DNA of 64,000 nucleotides from Paragonimus westermani (lineage: Eukaryota > Platyhelminthes > Trematoda > Plagiorchiida > Troglotrematidae): positions 279,001 through 343,000 of the forward strand of contig QNGE01000149.1 of the NCBI GenBank assembly GCA_008508345.1, given 5' to 3'. The notes beneath the pieces were generated by a model, which saw only the letters and a program-made list of their open reading frames with translations, did no database searches and was not told the DNA's origin. A program made the position numbers and the translations under genes. The stretch's first letter is position 1. Each line of letters begins with the position of its first letter. Of this stretch, positions 57,706 through 64,000 are shown in pieces.

Positions 57706-59690
57706 AGATCCAAACTCAGGCAACACGATGTGGTTTTGATGATCAGTTGGATGTCCAACTTCGTGACCTATTCACCGCTGGCATTAGTGCCCCGCATCTA
57801 CATATACAACTACTGCTACTCCTAGAAACTATGTATCAAAATACCAAGGCCATCTGTGAGTAGTACGAAGACGTTGATGATAGAGTCCAGAGTGGTAGTT
57901 CTAGTGAGTCCCCATTCATGTTTGGATATATGAAATAGCGGCCTACAGAGCACAGTATTCTGCGGTTATTCATTTCAGCTTTTAAATATGGTTCTTGACT
58001 AGTTTCTCAAAATTCTTCGCAACAGTCGACATATGTGACTAGCAGATTCAGGAATTGTGCTTCATGTGACGAGAAACATTCCAGATACACATACATTCAC
58101 TGCAGCTCTTTATGTCACAATTGCGGAGAAAGAGGTCGTTTACAAACTGTCTGTAAGTCGAACAGAACTTTTCAAATTGTTGAAAATGATCAAAATTAAC
58201 TCGGTGCAACATATGACAAGGTGGAGTCTCTTAATTTGTCAGTCGATTCATCTACTTCAGGGCATCTATTTCACACCTTTTTCACTGCACTTGGCACGAG
58301 GCATGCGTTTATTATTGACGCTATCAGTGTATAATCCATTTTAACCCGAAGACATTTACCACAGTTTTACCCAAATTACACACTACATTCTTGTTCTGCA
58401 ACCGTACGAGCTATAACTGGTTATTCCGCTCCTGTTTTGCGTACAGTCACTATTTCGACTTTTAACAAGCAATCCAAGCCACCTGACTGCAACTTTGTTG
58501 TTACTCACCATGGCATATCCATTTTGGAGCTAAAGGTTTTAAAAATGCTTCATATCCAGACTTCCTTACTTGTACCACCGAGTGATCCCACAAGCTTGAA
58601 AAACTTACTCCTCAAGTGCTCGAAGGCCACGTGTAGCGGTAAGATACCTTCAATTAAACTAAAAGTAACTGGTGGTCGGTTTTTCTACAACGCCGTATAA
58701 TTCCTTATTGACTCCATGAACCGGTAAATAAGGTGCTCAACAAGCTGGTAGAAAAGTGCGTCATTGGGCTTATCGATTCATCCTCTTGGGCCACGCCGTT
58801 CGTGACATCTTTGAAATCTGATGGGAAAACTCCGTGCATATGTAGCGATTATTGACCTACTGTAAATTGATGCCTTAAGCAACACACACGTACCACTGCT
58901 GAAACTGAGGACATCCTCAACAAACTTTCGGGATCGGAAATTTTTTTCAAGTTTGACTTGAAGGATGCATATTTACAAATGCTTTTGGATGAGGCATCAG
59001 TGCCGGTAATAATAATTAATGGACTTTTTCAGTACCGATTTTTACCGTTTGGACTTGACAACTCTCCTGCTATCTCTCAGCAGGTAATGGATAATATTGT
59101 GAGGGGTATGGATGGTGTTGAAGTTTATCATGATGATATCATCGTACATGCTCCAAACAAGTTAGCCCATGATTATCGTCTTTTGAAACCATTCCAACAG
59201 TTACTTTTACAAAAGTATTGCTGTTACTCCGAACAAATGCGCACTTACTATAAGTAGTTTCAAGTATCTTGGTTACTTAGTTGACGGTAACAGATTCAAA
59301 CTTGATGCCAAACGTCCAGACCCATTAGTTAAAGCACCATCACCCACAGATTTTTCCGAATTACATTCTTTGTTAAGCGCCTTGCAGTACTACTCCCGTT
59401 TCCTTTCAAATTCCCTTCACCTTGCTAATTGTTTACTCCAGTTGCTTCTTGAGATGCAATTCACGTGGACTCCAACTCATGAACGGTGTGTACGCTTGTT
59501 GCCATTTGTTTGTCAAATGATGCCACACTTCACCCTTTTTCTTTTAAAACTATTCCTGTAGTGAGTACTGATGCTTCTCCAGTCGGAATCGGAGCTATGG
59601 TTGAGCAGGACGGCAGACCGGGTGTGGGTATGTTACGCCGACTCAATCCAGCAGAATGGGGTTATGCTAAGACTGTTACGTTGAAGTCTG
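57706..59690 (+). mobile_element. Ty3/Gypsy element C, truncated at both ends
   Basis: Gag end: FDDQLDVQLRDLFTAGISAP, then CHNCGERGRLQTVC, where the knuckle His is Arg (58,100). RT: WATPFVTSLKSDGKTPCIC, FFKFDLKDAYLQMLLDEASV, FQYRFLPFGLDNSPAISQQV and VEVYHDDIIVHAPNKLAHDY (YHDD intact), about 58,730-59,240. RNase H: VVSTDASPVGIGAMVEQDGR and LNPAEWGYAKT up to 59,690. There the frame is replaced by the start of element D. No integrase remains. It is closest to element A in wording. Confidence 0.75.
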
Positions 59691-59823
59691 TTGTGAACGG
59701 TGAGTAAATCAATAAATAAAGTTTGTTTGCAGATCCATCGTTTTCTCCCTGCGACTTCCGATTCACGTTAGCATAAGGTTGGGGAAACTATGGGCGTACG
59801 AATACAGGATCTAGCACTACAAT
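59690..59823 (+). repeat. element D 5' LTR, truncated or short
   Basis: RNase H of element C stops at about 59,690. A non-coding stretch with AATAAATAAAG follows to CACTACA before a primer-binding-site-like TTGGTGAGCCCG. The right partner LTR would lie beyond the window, so the length cannot be confirmed. Confidence 0.5.
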
Positions 59824-59824
59824 T

Positions 59825-59836
59825 TGGTGAGCCCGT
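59825..59836 (+). promoter_or_regulatory. primer-binding-site-like sequence
   Basis: TGGTGAGCCCGT resembles the complement of a tRNA-Trp 3' end (TGGTGACCCCG) with one mismatch in the first 11 bases. CsRn1-type elements use tRNA-Trp as primer, which fits the CHCC Gag downstream. Confidence 0.5.
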
Positions 59837-60055
59837 TCCATGAGCTTTTTTTATACTTATTTTTATTATTTGTTGCACCATTTGTTTACGCTGGATCCAA
59901 TTATTTTTCTCGTGTTTGCATACTTATATTCATTCATATATAGCACTTAATTTCATGCCCTAGTTTCTAAGCGTTTGCGTTTCCTCAGAATCCTGTGTAT
60001 ATTTGAATGATGCAGTCAGATACCTCAGATCGCAAATTGGAGCTCGCCGAGACAG

Positions 60056-60805
60056 ATGCGAAGGAAAAACGCCTCAAGCGTTCGTGTTCCCGATTATGTC
60101 CCGGACGACCCAGAGTACTGGCTGGCGCAGCTTGAGCTGCACTTCCAGTTAGCACGCATCACTGGCCAGACTGCCAAGTTCACATACCTGGCTACCGCGT
60201 TGCCAATGTCGGTCGCACCCGATGTCCGAGGTTTAGTGATTAAACCACCCGTGAGCAACCCTTACGACGCACTAAAGAACGCATTCATAGAACGTGCTGT
60301 CGTCTTGGAAGAGAAGCGTCTTAAGCAGGTCCTTAGCGAGCTACAGCTGGGAGATCTTACTTCATCTCAACTGCTTCGACAGTTAAAACAGGTGGGACAA
60401 AATCACAGGATTGACGACGAACTCATGCGTTACCTTTGGATGCAGAGGTTGCCCGCTTTTCTACAGGCAATTATTTCTCCATTCATGTCAACGAGTTTTT
60501 TGGATGACTTGGCAAAATCGGCCGACTTAGTCATCCAACACCTTCCCAGCAAAATGCACCAGGTCGATGCACACACAGAAAGCACACCCGTCGAATGGAT
60601 AGCAAAAGTGGAAGAACTTCGTCGAGAAATTCAAACTCTCAAAGCTTCTCGTTGTCGCCCCGCTTCCAGAGGACGTCGCAGTTCTAGGTCGCGTTCAAGA
60701 ACGGGGTATTGCTGGTACCATCACATGTTTGGGACTAAGGCACGGAAATGCGTTAAGTCATGCACCTTCTCAACCGCCTCGGAGAACGGAACTGCCAGCA
60801 AGTAA
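60056..60805 (+). pseudogene. element D Gag with CHCC motif
   Basis: 249 codons: VRVPDYVPDDPEYWLAQLEL, FTYLATALPMSVAPDVRGLV, LQLGDLTSSQLLRQLKQVGQ and RYLWMQRLPAFLQAIISPF, then an Arg/Ser-rich tract. CWYHHMFGTKARKCVKSC (from 60,710) has CX2HX9CX3C spacing, the CHCC nucleic-acid-binding motif that defines the CsRn1 group in place of the usual CCHC knuckle. An upstream ATG pair (60,007 and 60,010) reads MMQSDTSDRKLELAETDAKE in another frame, so the natural start was probably there and a shift near 60,090 separates them. Confidence 0.82.
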
Positions 60806-60957
60806 TGGCTACAACTGTTGCTGGCAGTCCTACCCTTGGCCGCCTATTTTTTATACACGATGGGAGTTCTAGGTCGCGTTTTCTGGTGGACACCGGAGCT
60901 CAGGTCAGTGTCGTACCACCTAGAAAAGAGGACATGCTTTGATCAACGCCCTTCCGG
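60760..60957 (+). pseudogene. element D protease
   Basis: RLFFIHDGSSRSRFLVDTGA, then QVSVVPP: an aspartic protease with the catalytic DTG intact. The frame then stops at 60,940 and continues in another frame at about 60,960. It overlaps the end of Gag by one frame, as is common in Gypsy elements. Confidence 0.78.
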
Positions 60958-61005
60958 CTTCGTGCCGGCAACGAAACCCCAATACGCACTTTCGGCACAC
61001 GCTCT

Positions 61006-62580
61006 TTGACGTTGGACGTGGGCCTGCGGCGTGTTTTCTGTTGGGTGTTCATTATAGCTGATGTGCCAGATGCCATTTCGGGCATGGATTTTTTAAATCA
61101 CTTTGGATTGGTCGTTGACGCGGGTCACCACAAGCTCCTAGATCCCGTAACGAGTATATCCTCTATAGGGACCACTTTTTCGACGACTGTCCTCAGCCCA
61201 CTGCTTGCTGAACCAAGCGGTGACGATAGATATCATGCGGTATTGCGTGAATTCACGGGGTTGACCCGTCCACCTAACGAGTTATCTGCCGTAATTACGG
61301 ACGTGGTACACCACATTAAAACGAAAGGTCCACCAGTTTTTCAGCGACTGCGAAGGCTGTCACCAGACAAACTGCGCATCGCTCGTGCCGAATTTCAACA
61401 CATGCTGGACATGGGTATAATCCGCCCCTCTGACAGCCCATGGGCATCTCCTCTGCACATGGCGCCAAAGAAGACAGAAGGTGATTGGCGTCCTTGCGGA
61501 GATTATCGTGCATTGAACAATGCTACTGTTCCAGATAGGTACCCTGTGCCACATGTCCACGATCTAACTACCAGCCTCGCTGGTAAAACCAACTTCAGCA
61601 AAATCGACCTCGTCCGCGCCTATTATCAGATACCGGTAGCATAAGAGGATATACCCAAAACATCTATTACCACTCCATTCGGTCTGTTCGAATTTGTGCG
61701 CATGCCTTTTGGTATTCGTAACGCTGCACAGACGTTCCAACGTCTGATTAATGAAGTCACCCGTGGACTAGACTCCATTTATGCATGCATAGACGACATC
61801 CTCGTGGCTAGCTCTTCCCCCGAAGAGCATATAACCCATCTACGGACGCTGTTTCAACGTCTGGCATCATACGGCCTCACCGTCAACGGAGCTAAGTCCG
61901 AACTTGGTCAAGCCTTGTTGAATGTTTTAGGCCACAGCATCTCGGCAGATGAGATTAAACCGCTTGATTACAAGGTCGAGGTTATCCGATCGTGCCAATT
62001 TCCCGATACAATTTTCAAGCTTCGTCGCTTCAATGGACCAGTGAATTATTACTGTCGATTTATTCCCAACTGCGCCAAGCTTATGCAACCTTTGACTGAC
62101 TTACTTCGGGGTAATGAACGAACTTTGCACCTAACCCCAGAAGCTTCCACGGCTTTCGCCAATGTTAGGCAGGCACCCGCGTCTTCAGTCATGTTGCATT
62201 TCCAATAACCGGACGCACCGATTAGTATCGCCGTGGATGCATCGGACACAGCCATAGATGCAGTGCTACAGCAAGCAATTCGCGAGATGTGGCAACCGAT
62301 CGCATTCTTTTCTCAACGTCTCAGCGGTACCGAAATGCGATACGGCACCTTCGGTCGTGAAATATTAGCCGTGTATAGTGCTGTACGCCACTTTTGCCGC
62401 GCACTCGAAGGTCGCGATTTCATTATTTCCACGGATCACAAAACTTTTGTGTACGCTTTACGGAATTACTCCCGAAAACATTCGCCTCGAAAAGCTCGAC
62501 AGCTAGACTATATAGCCCAGTTTTCTACGGACATCCGCCATGTCTCTGGAGCTGACAACGTCCTCGTAGATACTCAATAA
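61006..62580 (+). pseudogene. element D reverse transcriptase and RNase H
   Basis: One frame runs through [76 protein letters not shown], a TAA (61,642), TPFGLFEFVRMPFGIRNAAQ and YACIDDILVASSSPEEHITH. The catalytic loop is CIDD: both Asp are present and the usual Tyr is Cys. A TAA at 62,206 precedes RNase H, which lies in another frame (VDASDTAIDAVLQQAIREMW, YGTFGREILAVYSAVRHF, FIISTDHKTFVYALRNY) and ends at a TAA at 62,578. Confidence 0.85.
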
Positions 62581-62583
62581 CGA

Positions 62584-63356
62584 ATGCACAACGTGTCTAC
62601 AACCACCGGCTTGATATCACATCACAACAAAGTAGCACAACAACAGTCCGATTGCATGTTTACGGATGATCTGAAGCGCACGAACTTACGACTTGTCACA
62701 ATTCCATCGACGTTTTCGCCCGGTACCATTATATGTGACAATACGCTGGGATACCCCAGGCCAGTCGTGCCACATTCGTTACGAAAAGCATTTTCCGAAG
62801 CGTTGCATAACCTGTCACGTCTAGGGATATGCGCATCACTAAGGCTGGTCGCGGATCGATTCGTCTGGCATAACATGAATCGGGACGTAAGCCATTGGGC
62901 CCGTTGCTGTCTTGTATGTCAACGTTCCAAGGTTAAACGACACACGAGCAACCCCTTGGATACTTCTCCAAATCACGACGACCGTTTTGAACATGTCCAC
63001 CTGGAACTCGTCGGGCCACTTCCACCTTCGAGGGGCTACACCCACCTGCTCACGTGTATTGACCAGTTCACTCGCTGGCCAGAAGCCATACCGTTGTCAG
63101 ACACATCAACAGTGTCTGTGTCTCGCGCTTTTGTCGAGCATTGGGTTGCACGTTCTGGTTGTCCGTCGACTATTACAATTGACCGCGGTACGCAGTTCGA
63201 GTCAGCTTTATTTTCAAAACCGACCAAGCCGTTAGGCCTGCATGGAGCACGCACCACAGCATATAACCCGCAAGCGAATGGACTCGTAGAGCGTTTCCCT
63301 CGTCAACTCAAAGCTTCATTACGTGCTCACGGGCGGATGGATTGGACAGAAACTTN
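62584..63356 (+). pseudogene. element D integrase, first part
   Basis: HHNKVAQQQSDCMF, LRKAFSEALHNLSRLGICAS and VSHWARCCLVCQRSKVKRHT (zinc-binding region). Then FEHVHLELVGPLPPSRGYTH (D position), GCPSTITIDRGTQFESALFS (second D) and NPQANGLVERFPRQLKASLR (E). The first Asp of the DDE triad falls in VHLELVGP, where D is usual, so Glu replaces Asp there. It ends at the N at 63,356. Confidence 0.8.
63356..63356. other. single ambiguous base at a repeat junction
   Basis: One N where the integrase text jumps back about 170 bp to a second, non-identical version of the same segment. Confidence 0.8.
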
Positions 63357-63927
63357 CAACTGACCGTGGTAAGCAGTTCGAATCAGCTTTATTTTCACGA
63401 CTGACGAACCTGTTAGGCGTGCATCGGGCACCAACCGCAGCATATCACCCACAAGCAAATGGACTCATAGAGCGTTTCCATTGTCAGCTCAAAGCTTTAT
63501 TATATATATTACTAAATATATGCGATCACTACAACCGAGTGATACACGTATCCAAAAGTCTTCTTCTTACGTTCCTAAAGAACTCAGCAATTGTGAGTTC
63601 GTGTTTCTGCGAACAGACTGTGTTAAGAAACCGCTGTAACAACCGTATAAGGGAAATTTTCGTTTCATTAAACGGTCCGCAAAAACCTGTGAATGACAGT
63701 TTCGACCAGCACCTCACCGTCTCTATTGATCGTCTTAAACCTGCTTTCACCGACTCACCCCCCTCCCAGTTTGACAACACGAACATCACCTGAGCCTTCT
63801 CCATCTACTTCAACCTCGATTTAGCCTCAGCGTTGCCTTCCGCATCTATTCCTGACGAACTCCCTCCTCGACCTACAATTCGTTCAGGGAGGCGCGTCCA
63901 TTTTCCCGCGCGCTTTCTGGAGTAGTT
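63357..63927 (+). pseudogene. element D-type integrase, second version and C-terminus
   Basis: TDRGKQFESALFSRLTNLLG, APTAAYHPQANGLIERFHCQ and LKALL repeat the segment seen at 63,180-63,320 with scattered substitutions, so it comes from a different copy. An AT-rich stretch replaces the expected integrase part after 63,500. The C-terminal end (SFDQHLTVSIDRLKPAF, then RPTIRSGRRVHFPARFLE) is present to 63,927. Confidence 0.72.
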
Positions 63928-64000
63928 CACTTTTTCTATTTAGCATTTATTGTACAGTTGATAATTCATTATGTGTATTCCATGCTCCTGTCGACCAGCA

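Larger units (their letters stand above)
59825..64000 (+). mobile_element. CsRn1-like Ty3/Gypsy element D, continues past the window
   Basis: Best preserved LTR element here: Gag (60,056-60,805), protease (60,830-60,950), RT (61,320-62,200), RNase H (62,210-62,580), integrase (62,584-63,780) and a basic C-terminus (TIRSGRRVHFPARFLE) ending at 63,927. Non-coding sequence follows to the edge, probably toward the 3' LTR. Only about three stops plus a few shifts separate it from a continuous pol. It is inserted within element C's RNase H. A single N at 63,356 marks a doubtful join inside the integrase. Confidence 0.88.

Noticed and set aside
1..64000. CRISPR arrays, bacterial operons, rRNA genes
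   Set aside because: No regularly spaced direct repeats with unique spacers, no Shine-Dalgarno-led gene clusters and no rRNA-like blocks were seen. The window is eukaryotic.

Overview
The window looks like nuclear DNA of a flatworm, most probably a digenean trematode. It has a multi-exon gene with GT-AG introns and dense fossils of CsRn1-type Ty3/Gypsy, Penelope-like, RTE-like, CR1-like and R2-clade retroelements. I see no bacterial operons, rRNA, confident tRNA or CRISPR. The trematode assignment is inference from this element mix and the intron style.

Left half (about 6.9-35.5 kb, minus strand): one real host gene, the calcium-binding mitochondrial aspartate/glutamate carrier (aralar/citrin, SLC25A12/13). 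I could place 13 exons whose splice phases agree from end to end: EF-hand exons at 35-22 kb and the carrier domain, with three PX[D/E]XX[K/R] signatures, at 13.6-6.9 kb. The gene leaves exon 13 through a good donor at 6,935, so its last exon or exons lie further left, not found or outside the window. Introns carry Penelope-like and RTE-like insertions, a 146-bp palindrome that touches one EF-hand exon, and a likely GC-AG intron.

Left edge (0.5-6.7 kb, plus strand): RTE-like fragments flank an R2-clade element that still shows zinc fingers, reverse transcriptase and endonuclease-like parts.

Middle (35.6-45.4 kb): an RTE-like fragment running into a 387-bp assembly gap, an unassigned 128-codon ORF, a second RTE-like family on the minus strand, short 3' tails with ATG-type microsatellites, and a DUF4806-like fragment.

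Right third (46.3-64 kb): stacked LTR retrotransposons. Element A has two near-identical 539-bp LTRs. An EnSpm-like transposase relic and a CR1-like relic lie between A and element B. B has diverged LTRs, C is 5' truncated, and D is a CsRn1-like element with CHCC Gag that runs to the right edge. Single N bases at 46,839 and 63,356 sit exactly at suspicious junctions. Apart from the carrier gene, almost every coding signal is a decayed mobile element.
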